DNA of 64,000 nt from contig NZ_CP109496.1 of the NCBI RefSeq assembly GCF_036231355.1, positions 3,906,001 to 3,970,000 on the forward strand. The letters are read 5' to 3'. A program made the position numbers and the translations under genes. The first letter of the stretch is position 1; every line of letters starts with the position of its first letter. Positions 36,030 through 43,854 of the stretch are shown here, piece after piece. The notes under the pieces were generated by a model. That model saw nothing but the letters and a program-made list of their open reading frames with translations. It made no database searches and was not told where the DNA came from. Source of the stretch: Streptomyces sp. NBC_01431 (lineage in GTDB: Bacteria; Actinomycetota; Actinomycetes; Streptomycetales; Streptomycetaceae).

Positions 36030-37622
36030 GTGGACCAGTACCGATTCAATCCGCCGCCCGGCTGGCCGGCTCCGCCGCCGGGGTGGGTGCCGCCGCCCGG
36101 CTGGGAACCCGAGCCGTCCTGGCCACCGCCGCCCCCGGGCTGGCAGCTCTGGGTACCCGTCGCTTCCGTATCCGTACCCGCCGACGCATCGGGCGGTGCC
36201 GCCTGGGGCGTCGGCCGCCCCTCGCCCGCCGGGGGCACCGTACCCGCGGCCCGGCAGGGCGGAATGCTGCGGCGGCTGCGGCGGGACGGCCCGTCCGAGG
36301 CCGCGCAGTTACGCGAGTGGATCCATGCCACCCAGGGGGCCGACGCCCTGAACGTCGCCCTGCTGACGCAGCGGTCGCGCGACGAGGCGCAGGAACTGCG
36401 CGCCCAGGCGGAGCGAGAGGCGGAGGAGATCCGCCGCGAAGCCCGTGATGTGGTCAAGAACGTCAAGGAGCACGCCCGCCGGACCGCGCGGGAGACCGAA
36501 CTCGTCCGCAAGGACGCCGACCGGCTGCGCGGGGAGGCTTTCCAGGCGGAGACACGGCTGACCGAATTGCGCGCGCAGATCGTGACCACGGACGAGACGG
36601 CGATGCTCCAGCAGGTCGGCATCTACGCCTACCGCCATCCCTTGCAGGACGCCGTCGCCTACCGCAGCGCACTGGATTCCCTGCGCGCGGAGATCAAAGA
36701 CCTGGCCCGCAAGGACGGGGCGGTTCTGGCGGCCACGGACTGGACGGTCAACGGATCGGTGCGCGAGGGCCGCAAAATGGTGCGCGACTTCTCCAAGCTC
36801 ATGCTCCGCGCGTACAACGCCGAGGCCGACTACGCGGTGCGCAGCATGCGCCCCTACCGTCTGACCTCGCTGGTGGACCGCCTCTACAAGAGTCGCGAGA
36901 CGATCGCCAAGCTGGGCTCCACCATGCACATCCGGATCTCGGACGGCTATCACAACGCCCGCGTACGGGAGTTGGAGATGACGGCCGACTTCCTGCAGAA
37001 GAAGGAAGAGGAGAAGGAAGCACAGCGCGAGGCACGGGCCCGCGAGCGCGAAGAGGCCGCGGCGCAACGCGAACTCGATCGCGAGCGGGAGAAGCTGCAC
37101 AAGGAGATGGGGCACTACCAGTCCGCCCTTGAGCGCCTTCGTGAGCGCGGGGACCACGCGGCGGTCGGCGAGATGGAGGCGAAGCTCGCCGACCTTGAGA
37201 GGGCGCTGAACGATGTGGAGGCCCGTGCCGCCAACGTACGGACCGGGTACGTGTACGTGATCTCCAACGTGGGGGCGTTCGGCGACCGCATCGTCAAGAT
37301 CGGCATGACGCGCCGGCTCGAACCGCTGGAGCGGGTCTACGAGTTGAGCGGGGCGGCGGTCCCGTTCCGCTTCGACGTGCACGCCCTCATCTTCAGCAAG
37401 GACGCGGTGGGTCTGGAGACGCGTCTGCACCAGGAGTTCGCGGCCCGCCGCGTCAATCGCGTCAACAGCCGGAAGGAGTTCTTCTACGTGACGCCGGTCG
37501 AGGTGCGGGACGCGTTGGAACGCTGTGCGGGCGAGCACGTCGTGGAGTTCAGCGAGGTGCCGCAGGCGTTGGAATGGCGAGCCAGCACGGCCGGTGCCGG
37601 TACCACGGAACAGCGTCCCTGA
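36030..37622 (+). CDS. DUF4041 plus GIY-YIG (T5orf172) nuclease, SNIPE-like
   Basis: The 530-residue protein has three parts. Residues 1-45 are a Pro/Trp region with repeated PPGW (PPPGWPAPPPGWVPPPGW). Residues about 105-395 are coiled-coil helix and a DUF4041-like core (AYRHPLQDAVAYRSALDSLR, ADYAVRSMRPYRLTSLVDRL), ending in a charged helix. Residues about 405-505 are a T5orf172 GIY-YIG nuclease: TGYVYVISN, IVKIGMTRRLEPLERVYELS, and the catalytic Glu in VGLETRLHQEFAARR. DUF4041 joined to GIY-YIG is the build of the E. coli phage-defence protein SNIPE. No membrane segment is visible. It stands alone in an accessory region. Confidence 0.85.
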   Translation: MDQYRFNPPPGWPAPPPGWVPPPGWEPEPSWPPPPPGWQLWVPVASVSVPADASGGAAWGVGRPSPAGGTVPAARQGGMLRRLRRDGPSEAAQLREWIHATQGADALNVALLTQRSRDEAQELRAQAEREAEEIRREARDVVKNVKEHARRTARETELVRKDADRLRGEAFQAETRLTELRAQIVTTDETAMLQQVGIYAYRHPLQDAVAYRSALDSLRAEIKDLARKDGAVLAATDWTVNGSVREGRKMVRDFSKLMLRAYNAEADYAVRSMRPYRLTSLVDRLYKSRETIAKLGSTMHIRISDGYHNARVRELEMTADFLQKKEEEKEAQREARAREREEAAAQRELDREREKLHKEMGHYQSALERLRERGDHAAVGEMEAKLADLERALNDVEARAANVRTGYVYVISNVGAFGDRIVKIGMTRRLEPLERVYELSGAAVPFRFDVHALIFSKDAVGLETRLHQEFAARRVNRVNSRKEFFYVTPVEVRDALERCAGEHVVEFSEVPQALEWRASTAGAGTTEQRP

Positions 37623-37763
37623 CCCGTTGCTGTCCCGGCGGGCGCGTCACCCCGGGGTCGCAACGGGTCACCTCCGCCCGTCTCTCGCCCGTTCCCCGCC
37701 CCCCGCCTCTCTCCCCTTCCCTGTCGGCGCCACACCCGCGCGCCGGTCACACCCGCGCGCCCG

Positions 37764-38255
37764 TTACGCCTTCCCCGTCGGCGTCACCTCCACGAACGGG
37801 ATGTGGTCGCGTCCGATGAGGTAGTAGTCGTCCTCGGTGCCGTCGGTTTCGATGCCGCAGACGGCCATGAGGCGGCGGGCGGTGCGGGGGTGGCGCGGGG
37901 CATAGGCAGCCATGGCCCGGCCGGATTCCTCGGGCGTCATGGGGCGGGCGGTCGCGGTGCTGCGGTGGCGGCCGACCTGGATGGTGACCCGGGGGGTCTG
38001 CTGGATGTTCCGGTACCACTGCGACTCGGGGCCGAAGCCGGAGGCCAGGTGGTACGCGCCGGTAGCCGGGTCGCGTCCGGTGATCTCCAGAACGACCTGC
38101 CGGGGCTGACCGCTTGTGCGGCCGGTGTGGGTCAGCAACAGGAGCCTGCCGCCGAGGAGTTGGCCGAGGCGCCAGCGGTAGAGGGTGATCGGCGCGCGGG
38201 CGATCACTCGGCGCCAGCCGGTCGGGGAGGGCGTCGCTCGGACCTTTCGGGGCAT
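37764..38255 (-). CDS. Deazaflavin (F420)-dependent nitroreductase-family protein
   Basis: The 163-residue protein matches the DDN family of F420-binding split-barrel oxidoreductases: LLLLTHTGRTSGQPRQVVLE, GAYHLASGFGPESQWYRNIQ and PRVTIQVGRHRSTATA are typical. Family members reduce quinones or nitro-compounds with F420H2. ATG 38255 (MPRKVRATPS) is preceded by AAAGGCAGGA. A shared operator-like motif (38490-38502) lies between it and the divergent zinc-ribbon operon, so it could belong to the same regulon. Confidence 0.88.
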   Translation of the reverse strand: MPRKVRATPSPTGWRRVIARAPITLYRWRLGQLLGGRLLLLTHTGRTSGQPRQVVLEITGRDPATGAYHLASGFGPESQWYRNIQQTPRVTIQVGRHRSTATARPMTPEESGRAMAAYAPRHPRTARRLMAVCGIETDGTEDDYYLIGRDHIPFVEVTPTGKA

Positions 38256-38630
38256 GGGGTCCTGCCTTTCGTCGCGGCTCGGCGGCCGCTTGTTCGGTGG
38301 CCGGTGGGGGCGCCCGCAGGGTGCTGGCCCGACGTCCACGGGATGCGCCGGGCGCTCGCGAGGGGCTCACGGGGCGCAGGGCTGCCGGGGACCGCGACCG
38401 CCCGCCCCGGCGCGCGCAGCGCCCGCACGGCTCGCACCGCCCAGGACTCCATTGCCCAGCACCCCGCCAAGCGCCCGCGTCGACAAGTTTTGCAGAGTGC
38501 AATATTCTACCTGTGACTCACCTCGGGAGTGAGCCTCTGTACATCAACTGCCTTGATGCCGACCCGAGTTGCATCGAAGAGGACGGCGGCCCGGCAGGGC
38601 CCGAGTGCGTCGCCCATGGGAGTGATGACC
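38256..38630. other. Divergent promoter region with an operator-like motif
   Basis: This 375-bp region separates the DDN-family gene from the zinc-ribbon operon. It includes the ATTGCACTCTGCAA-type site (38490-38502) next to a TATTCT -10-like hexamer (38503-38508), and low GC around 38480-38530. No gene was accepted here. Confidence 0.5.
38490..38502. promoter_or_regulatory. Operator-like motif upstream of the zinc-ribbon operon
   Basis: TTGCA-GAG-TGCAA, a 5-bp inverted repeat with a 3-bp spacer. On the minus strand it reads ATTGCACTCTGCAA, identical over 14 bp to the centre of the larger palindrome at 40671-40693 in front of the MarR gene. It abuts a TATTCT -10-like hexamer, so a bound repressor would block transcription. 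Confidence 0.65.
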
Positions 38631-38945
38631 ATGACAACAGCGCGCAGCCACCACGTGGCCTACTCGTTCCTCTGCACCGACTGCGCATACGGCTGGGACG
38701 CCGCCTACGAAGTCCGGGACCGGGCACCCTCGGCCAGTGGCGGCCCGGCACCCGCCGAGCATTACCTCGTTGGCATCCGCATCCCGTCACCCCTCACCCA
38801 TAACCTCTGTACCGAGTGCGGCAGTGCGCGCGTCCGCGCGCTCGGGCCCGGTCGTACGGTCGCAGTCACATCCCCATCCCCATCCGCATCCGCATCCGCA
38901 TCCGCATCAACAGCCACAGCCGGCGCAGTCGGCCACCGCGCATAG
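38631..38945 (+). CDS. Small zinc-ribbon-like protein with Ser/Ala repeat tail
   Basis: The 104-residue protein has four cysteines in two pairs, FLCTDCAYGWDAAYEVR and HNLCTECGSARVRALGPGR, a likely zinc ribbon. It is paralogous to the 83-aa protein at 40751 (shared AYSFxCxxC, GWxAxYxVR, PSPL, CxxC, RVRxLxPGR). The tail TSPSPSASASASASTATAG comes from a CATCCG hexamer array and looks like slippage. The start ATG 38631 has GGGAG 8 nt upstream; ATG 38625 and 38616 are in frame. It is the first gene of an operon with the cupin/zinc-ribbon gene 8 nt downstream. The motif at 38490 is its likely operator. Confidence 0.7.
   Translation: MTTARSHHVAYSFLCTDCAYGWDAAYEVRDRAPSASGGPAPAEHYLVGIRIPSPLTHNLCTECGSARVRALGPGRTVAVTSPSPSASASASASTATAGAVGHRA
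38869..38904 (+). repeat. CATCC(C/G) hexamer repeat inside the zinc-ribbon gene
   Basis: Six tandem hexamers (CATCCC twice, CATCCG four times) encode the alternating Ser/Pro/Ala tail. A change of copy number keeps the frame, so it would alter tail length only. Confidence 0.8.
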
Positions 38946-38953
38946 GAGGCAGC

Positions 38954-39448
38954 TTGTCCGCGCAGGAGACGTCCCGGGTTCTGGTGGCCCTCGCCACCCG
39001 CCTCGCCGCTGCTGACGAGGGGCAGAGCGGAGCGCTGTGGCGGCTCACGCAGGAGAGTCGGCAGCTCGACGCCAACCTGGTCAGACTGCCTGCCGACGCC
39101 TCCGTCCCCGGACACGTCGAAGCCGAACTGGACGTACTGCTGGTGGTTGTGGACGGCGCCGGGCACCTCGACGACGGCGTGAGTCTGCAAGAGCTGGAGC
39201 CCGGCGTCGTGGCGTGGCTGCCGAAGGCGGCGCCGCGCGGGCTGCGCGCCGGTCCGCGCGGATTGGCCTACCTGACCGTCCACCGACGCCGCCCCGGCCT
39301 CACCATCGGCGGGCGCACCGCTGCCGCCGAGGAAGGCGGGGAGGCGGCCTGCGCCCTGGACCGGGTCTGCCCGGCGTGCGGCCGCATGAGAGCGGAGGCA
39401 CGAGCCCCGTTCTGCAGTTGGTGCGGGGAAGAGGTGGGGGCCGCCTAG
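38954..39448 (+). CDS. Cupin-like domain fused to a C-terminal zinc ribbon
   Basis: The 164-residue protein starts at TTG 38954 directly behind GGAGG. Residues about 35-115 look like a small cupin barrel (HVEAELDVLLVVVDGAGHLD, ELEPGVVAWLPKAAPRGLRA, LAYLTVHRRRPGL). The C-terminal 30 residues carry VCPACGRMRAEARAPFCSWC, a CxxC-x14-CxxC zinc ribbon. It lies 8 nt behind the mini zinc-ribbon gene in one operon. Cupins can bind metals or small molecules, so this could be the sensor or enzyme of the unit; there is no direct evidence for either. No family name is assigned with confidence. Confidence 0.7.
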   Translation: MSAQETSRVLVALATRLAAADEGQSGALWRLTQESRQLDANLVRLPADASVPGHVEAELDVLLVVVDGAGHLDDGVSLQELEPGVVAWLPKAAPRGLRAGPRGLAYLTVHRRRPGLTIGGRTAAAEEGGEAACALDRVCPACGRMRAEARAPFCSWCGEEVGAA

Positions 39449-39867
39449 TTCTGGGCGGCCGAACAGGACCCGGCACCGCTCAACACTCCGACTCCGGTCC
39501 ACCCAGCGCCGGTCGCCCTACCGCGCAGCCCTGAGCACCCGCCAAGCCCCCATGTGGCCCGAGCCTCATGGCCGCAGGCCCCGTACGTCGTGCCCACACG
39601 CCGCCAGGCCCACATGGCTCGCGCCCCCATGCCCGCGAGCCACACGGCCCGATCTCCCGTGTCCGCCAGCGCCACAGCCCGAGCACATAGCCCCAGGCCA
39701 CACGACCCCGAACTCCCACAGCCACACGCCACACGGCCCGAGCCCCCATGTCCGCCAGCGCCACAGCCGGAGCGCACATGACCCCAGGTCTCATGCCCCG
39801 AATCCGCACGGCCCCCGACTCCACAGCGCAACCCCACACCCCCGAGCCCCCAGCGCCCAAGCCCCCT
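39449..39867. repeat. Gene-free spacer with degenerate repeats
   Basis: A 419-bp spacer filled with imperfect repeats rich in CCACACGGCCCGAG and CCCCCATG. The clearest pair is TGTCCGCCAGCGCCACAGCC at about 39659-39678 and 39748-39767. Frames here encode only Pro/His/Ala-rich runs. A related-looking spacer lies at 41060-41250, on the other side of the MarR gene. Confidence 0.6.
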
Positions 39868-40560
39868 TCAGACCACCGGCTCGCCCCCCAACAGGTCCCC
39901 GACCCCGCCCCGCTGTCCCGCGCCGATCGTGGGGTCGGCCGCGATCGCCGGGGTGGCGCCGGTCGCTGGGGTCGCCGGGTCGTCTGCGATGGCCGTCAGG
40001 GCGCGCAGACCCACGACGAGGCCCGCGCGCACGTCCACCGGCAGTCGGCTCACCAGAGCCGCGATCTCCCGGTGCCGGTGGTCCAGGACCTCGCGTACGA
40101 GATCCGTACCGGCGCCGGTCAGCCGCAGGATGACCTCCCGGCGGTTGTCCGGGTTGACCTTGCGGTCGACCAGGCCCCCGCCCTCCAGCCGCTCCACCAT
40201 CCGCAGAGCCGTCGACGAGTTCACCCCCAGGGTCGCTGCCAGCGCCGCGAGCTTGGCCGGGCCGCTCCCGTCGAGGACGACCAGCGCCCGCAACTGCGGC
40301 AGCGTCAAGGTGTTGCTCACCTCGGCGAGCGCGCGTGCCGACAGGCCCACCAGGAGGCGCGAGGCCGCCATGACCGCCTCCGTGACCTCCCCGGTCTGCT
40401 CGGCGAGACCGGCCGCCCCGAAGCCACCCCCCGAGCCGTCCCCACCGCCAGGCCCGGCGCCATCCTCACCACCACGCCCGGAGCCGCTTCGGGGGTCGCC
40501 CCCATGGGCACCCCCGTCCGCCAACCGTGGCGGGTGGTCGTGTGCGGCGTCGCTGGCCAT
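39868..40560 (-). CDS. MarR-family regulator with glycine-rich N-terminus
   Basis: The 230-residue protein is longer than usual MarR proteins (about 150). Residues 1-55 are a Gly/Ser/Asp-rich tail; residues about 60-190 form the winged helix: LTLPQLRALVVLDGSGPAKL, VNSSTALRMVERLEGGGLVD and RKVNPDNRREVILRLTGAGT. The C-terminus is again Ala/Pro/Gly-rich. It is divergent from a mini zinc-ribbon gene, with a 23-bp palindrome 110 bp upstream. It is the probable binder of that palindrome and of the related site at 38490. Confidence 0.85.
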   Translation of the reverse strand: MASDAAHDHPPRLADGGAHGGDPRSGSGRGGEDGAGPGGGDGSGGGFGAAGLAEQTGEVTEAVMAASRLLVGLSARALAEVSNTLTLPQLRALVVLDGSGPAKLAALAATLGVNSSTALRMVERLEGGGLVDRKVNPDNRREVILRLTGAGTDLVREVLDHRHREIAALVSRLPVDVRAGLVVGLRALTAIADDPATPATGATPAIAADPTIGAGQRGGVGDLLGGEPVV

Positions 40561-40670
40561 CTGATTTGTCCACCGTTCTGTCGTCCGGTCGGCCGACCGG
40601 ACGCTCGTCCGGCCGGTCTGAGATCAAGTCTCCCGCAGGCCCGCAACCAGCCTGTAAGCCACGCCACACC

Positions 40671-40693
40671 TATCATTGCACTCTGCAATGATA
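40671..40693. promoter_or_regulatory. Perfect palindromic operator between MarR gene and zinc-ribbon gene
   Basis: TATCATTGCA (40671-40680) and TGCAATGATA (40684-40693) are exact inverted repeats around CTC. The 14-bp core recurs at 38490. The size (10-bp arms, 3-bp spacer) suits a MarR dimer. It lies in the divergent promoter region, 58 bp upstream of the zinc-ribbon gene. Confidence 0.8.
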
Positions 40694-40750
40694 GCCTTGG
40701 GGCATCAACCCGGTGCTGCGCGGGCGCGACAGAACCGGTCAAGGGATGTG

Positions 40751-41002
40751 ATGGCCATGGGCGTTGAACTGGTTCATCGAGCGTATTCATTTGTCTGCCT
40801 CAGCTGCGGGCACGGTTGGGAGGCCTCGTACGACGTACGCCTCCGCACCGACCAGTACAACCGCCTCCACGCCGACTACTACCTGGCGGACCGCAAGGTC
40901 CCCTCGCCGCTCGCCCGCGCCCAGTGTCCGGCCTGCGAGAGCGGTCGCGTACGGATACTGCGCCCCGGACGCGTGGACTCCGCCCGCCCGCACCCCGGCT
41001 GA
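40751..41002 (+). CDS. Mini zinc-ribbon protein, paralogue of the 38631 gene
   Basis: The 83-residue protein starts MAMGVELVHRAYSFVCLSCG at ATG 40751 with AAGGGA upstream. Two CxxC pairs (FVCLSCGHGWEASYDVRLR and AQCPACESGRVRILRPGR) suggest one bound zinc. The middle segment HADYYLADRKVPSPLARAQ matches its paralogue's EHYLVGIRIPSPLTHN. It is divergent from the MarR gene and is the first gene after the palindrome. A ClC channel gene follows on the same strand after a 321-bp gap. Role unknown; it could be a metal-dependent adaptor or nucleic-acid binder. Confidence 0.75.
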   Translation: MAMGVELVHRAYSFVCLSCGHGWEASYDVRLRTDQYNRLHADYYLADRKVPSPLARAQCPACESGRVRILRPGRVDSARPHPG

Positions 41003-41323
41003 TCCCGGCACCCAGCGGACCCGCACCCCCTGACACCAGGGGGACACCACCCGGGCAATGACGCCCGACCTCGGCACGGCGCGACCCCGCCACCGCGCGA
41101 CCCCGCCACCGGCGACCCCGCACCCAACCGTCGACACCCGCCACCGCGGCCGCCGACGGCCTCCCACATGCGCCTGGACCACACGTGCCCGGCCCACATG
41201 TGCCAGGACCACACGTGCTCGCCCACGCATGCCCGGCCCACACGAAACCCCACCCCCACCCCCAACACCTCGACACTCCAACCCCGACACCCCACCACCC
41301 CAACACCCCGAAGCGGAGCCTCC
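41003..41323. repeat. Spacer with CACACGTGC-type repeats upstream of the ClC gene
   Basis: A 321-bp gap between the mini zinc-ribbon and ClC genes. It contains direct repeats around CCCGCCACCG (41085-41120) and several copies of CCACACGTGC/CCCACATGTG (about 41170-41250). No gene was accepted. It may hold the ClC promoter; I see no second copy of the MarR-type palindrome. Confidence 0.55.
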
Positions 41324-43300
41324 GTGCCTAGTTCCAGCGCGTCCTCAGCACCCAAAAAGTCACGAACCCCACGCACCTCACGAACCCCACGGACCAATGC
41401 CGCGCAACGGCCGACCCGGCCCAAGGAGACCGGTCCCCCGAAGCCGGCCGCGCACCTCGGGAAGGTCGCCCACCTCGGCGACTTCCACGTGTTGCCCCGG
41501 GTGGCGGTCATCACCGCGCTCGCCGCCCCCGTCGGCGCGATCGCGGCACTGGTCGCGGTCGGGCTGCTCAAGCTGATCGCGCTGTTCACCAATCTCTGCT
41601 TCCACGGCCGTCTCTCCTTCGCCCAGACCACACCGGCCGGCACCACGCACTGGTGGCTGCTCCTGTTCATGCCGATCGTCGGCGGCCTCGTCATCGGATT
41701 GATGGCGCGGTACGGGTCCGAGAAGATCCGTGGCCACGGCATGCCGGAGGCCATCGAGTCGATCCTGGTCGGCGGCAGCCGCGTCCAGCCCCGGCTCGCC
41801 GTGCTCAAGCCGGTCTCGTCCGCGATATCCATAGGCACCGGCGGCCCGTTCGGCGCCGAGGGGCCGATCATCATGACCGGGGGCGCGGTCGGGTCGATCC
41901 TGGCCCAGTTCCTGCGCGTGACCACCGACGAACGCAAGACCCTCCTCGTCGCCGGCTCCGCCGCGGGCATGGCGGCCACGTTCAACGCCCCGCTCGCCGC
42001 GATCCTGCTCGCCGTCGAGCTGCTGCTCTTCGAATGGCGCCCCCGCTCCTACCTCCCCGTCGCGGTCGGCGCGGTCACCGCCACCCTCGTCCGCGGGCCG
42101 ATCCTCGGTACCGCACCGCTCTTCGGCGGCGCTCACGTCCCGGCCCAACTCCCCATATCGGCATACGGGTTGTGCGTCGCGGCCGGGATCGGCGCTGGGC
42201 TGCTCGCGCTGCTCGCCACCTGGCTCGTCTACGTCTCCGAGGACCTGTTCGCGAAGCTGCCGCTGCACTGGATGTGGTGGCCCGCCATCGGCGGCGCCAT
42301 CATCGGCATAGGCGGACTGTTCGAGCCCCGCGCCCTCGGTGTCGGCTACGACGTCATCGACCAGCTCCTCACCGGCCGGGCCACCGTCAGCCTGATCATC
42401 GGCATCCTCGTCGTCAAGACCCTCATCTGGGGCCTGTCGCTCGGCTCCGGCACCTCCGGCGGCGTACTGGCCCCCATGTTCATGGTCGGCGGTGCGCTCG
42501 GGGCCGCCGAAGGGCTCGTCTTCCCCTCCGTCAGCCCCGGCTTCTGGGCCCTGGTGTCCCTGGCGGGCGTGCTGGGCGGCGTGATGCGTTCGCCGCTGAC
42601 CGGCATCGTCTTCTGCCTGGAACTGACCCATGAGATGAACGCCCTGATACCCATGGTGATCACCGCGTCGGCGGCGTACCTGCTGTCGGTGATCGTCCTG
42701 AAGCGGTCCGTCCTCACCGAGAAGATCGCCCGCCGCGGCCTGCACCTCAGCCGCGAGTACTCGGTGGACCCGCTCGAAGTCCATCTCGTACGGCAGCTCG
42801 AAACGCCCGTCACCGTGACCTTCCGTACGGGCGGGAGCGCGTCCGAGGCCACCGCGCTGCTGCGCGCGGCCCATCAGGGCGGCGACGCCGAGCGGCTGCT
42901 CGCCCAGCGGCTCTACCCCGTACTGGACGAGGACGGGCGCCTTGCCGGGGTGGTCACCCGCGCCGAGCTCCTGCACGGGGCCCCGGACGACCCGCGTCCG
43001 CTGGGCGCGCTCACCCGGCCCGCGATCACCGCCCACCCCGACGAGACGCTGCGGACCATCGCCAACCGGATGGCCGCGCACCACATCACTCGCGTCGTGA
43101 TCGTGCCGCGCGGCGACGCGGGCGGGGTCGAGGGCATCCTCAGCCTGCGCCACCTGCTGGAGGCGCGCCGCGTCGACCTGCACGAGGAGCAGCACGCCGA
43201 GCGCCTCATCACCCCGTTCCGGCGCACCCCGCGACCGTCCCGGACGGTCGCCAGGGGTACGGGTGAACTACAGCCTCAAAAGGGCCAGTTGACGCCCTGA
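41324..43300 (+). CDS. ClC-family chloride channel/transporter with C-terminal CBS domains
   Basis: The 658-residue protein has a ClC core: GHGMPEAIE (an E-containing selectivity segment), the hallmark GTGGPFGAEGPIIMTGG with gating-type Glu, and LGSGTSGGVLAPMFMVGGALG. About ten to twelve membrane helices occupy residues 60-460. The C-terminal 190 residues form a CBS pair (YPVLDEDGRLAGVVTRAELL and HHITRVVIVPRGDAGGVEGI), usually an adenine-nucleotide sensor. The start is GTG 41324 with GCGGAGCC upstream; the frame extends further 5' but is low-complexity. It ends 33 bp from the convergent receiver gene. Confidence 0.92.
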   Translation: MPSSSASSAPKKSRTPRTSRTPRTNAAQRPTRPKETGPPKPAAHLGKVAHLGDFHVLPRVAVITALAAPVGAIAALVAVGLLKLIALFTNLCFHGRLSFAQTTPAGTTHWWLLLFMPIVGGLVIGLMARYGSEKIRGHGMPEAIESILVGGSRVQPRLAVLKPVSSAISIGTGGPFGAEGPIIMTGGAVGSILAQFLRVTTDERKTLLVAGSAAGMAATFNAPLAAILLAVELLLFEWRPRSYLPVAVGAVTATLVRGPILGTAPLFGGAHVPAQLPISAYGLCVAAGIGAGLLALLATWLVYVSEDLFAKLPLHWMWWPAIGGAIIGIGGLFEPRALGVGYDVIDQLLTGRATVSLIIGILVVKTLIWGLSLGSGTSGGVLAPMFMVGGALGAAEGLVFPSVSPGFWALVSLAGVLGGVMRSPLTGIVFCLELTHEMNALIPMVITASAAYLLSVIVLKRSVLTEKIARRGLHLSREYSVDPLEVHLVRQLETPVTVTFRTGGSASEATALLRAAHQGGDAERLLAQRLYPVLDEDGRLAGVVTRAELLHGAPDDPRPLGALTRPAITAHPDETLRTIANRMAAHHITRVVIVPRGDAGGVEGILSLRHLLEARRVDLHEEQHAERLITPFRRTPRPSRTVARGTGELQPQKGQLTP

Positions 43301-43332
43301 CACCCTTTCGAGCACCCCCGCCGCCGTCCCAC

Positions 43333-43854
43333 CTACAGCGGCCCGTCCTCGGGCTGCCAGGGGATGCGAATCGTTTCGGTGGGGCGCAACTGACGTCTGG
43401 CGGACTGGAGTTGCGGTGCGTCGGTGGGGTGGTTGCGCAGGCCCTGCCGGCGGGGCGGGGCGCCGGAAAGGAGGGCGCTCGTGCGGTACAGGTAGCCCAC
43501 CTTGATACGCAGGGCCCACGGATCGAGGGGCTTGATCAGGTAGTCGGCGACACCCAGGTCCAGTGCCTGCGCGGCCAGTTCGTGGTCGAGGCCCATTCCG
43601 GTCACCAGAATGACGGGAATCAACTGGGTCTGGGACAGGCGGCGCAGATAGCGGACCACGTCCAGGCCGCTCACGCCCGGCATCACCACGTCCAGGACCG
43701 CGACGGCTATCCCTCCGTGGAGGGCGGCCTTGAGCGCCGCGTCCCCGTTGGTCGCGAGCTCCAGCGGGTAGCCGAGCGGCGCGAGGATGCTCTCCATGGC
43801 GAACAGGTTGTCCTCGTGGTCGTCGACCAGTAGCACCTTCATGTCCGCGGACAT
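43333..43854 (-). CDS. Stand-alone response-regulator receiver protein
   Basis: The 173-residue protein has one CheY-like receiver: KVLLVDDHEDNLFAMESILA (acidic pocket), phospho-acceptor in VAVLDVVMPGVSGLDVVRYL, Thr in ILVTGMG and Lys in DYLIKPLDPW. After residue 125 there is a short basic tail with no output domain (RRQGLRNHPTDAPQLQSARR). The start is ATG 43854 with GAAGGTGA upstream. No kinase gene is adjacent, so the partner is elsewhere. It is convergent with the ClC gene. Confidence 0.88.
   Translation of the reverse strand: MSADMKVLLVDDHEDNLFAMESILAPLGYPLELATNGDAALKAALHGGIAVAVLDVVMPGVSGLDVVRYLRRLSQTQLIPVILVTGMGLDHELAAQALDLGVADYLIKPLDPWALRIKVGYLYRTSALLSGAPPRRQGLRNHPTDAPQLQSARRQLRPTETIRIPWQPEDGPL

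Noticed and set aside
29934..37622. Complete integrated element with attL and attR
   Set aside because: Only an integrase fragment is seen and no second copy of the tRNA-Ser 3' end was found in the window, so no element boundary is claimed.
40787..41985. Gly/Trp-rich minus-strand frames antisense to the zinc-ribbon and ClC genes
   Set aside because: Low-complexity shadows of repeats and of the plus-strand genes; no ribosome sites.
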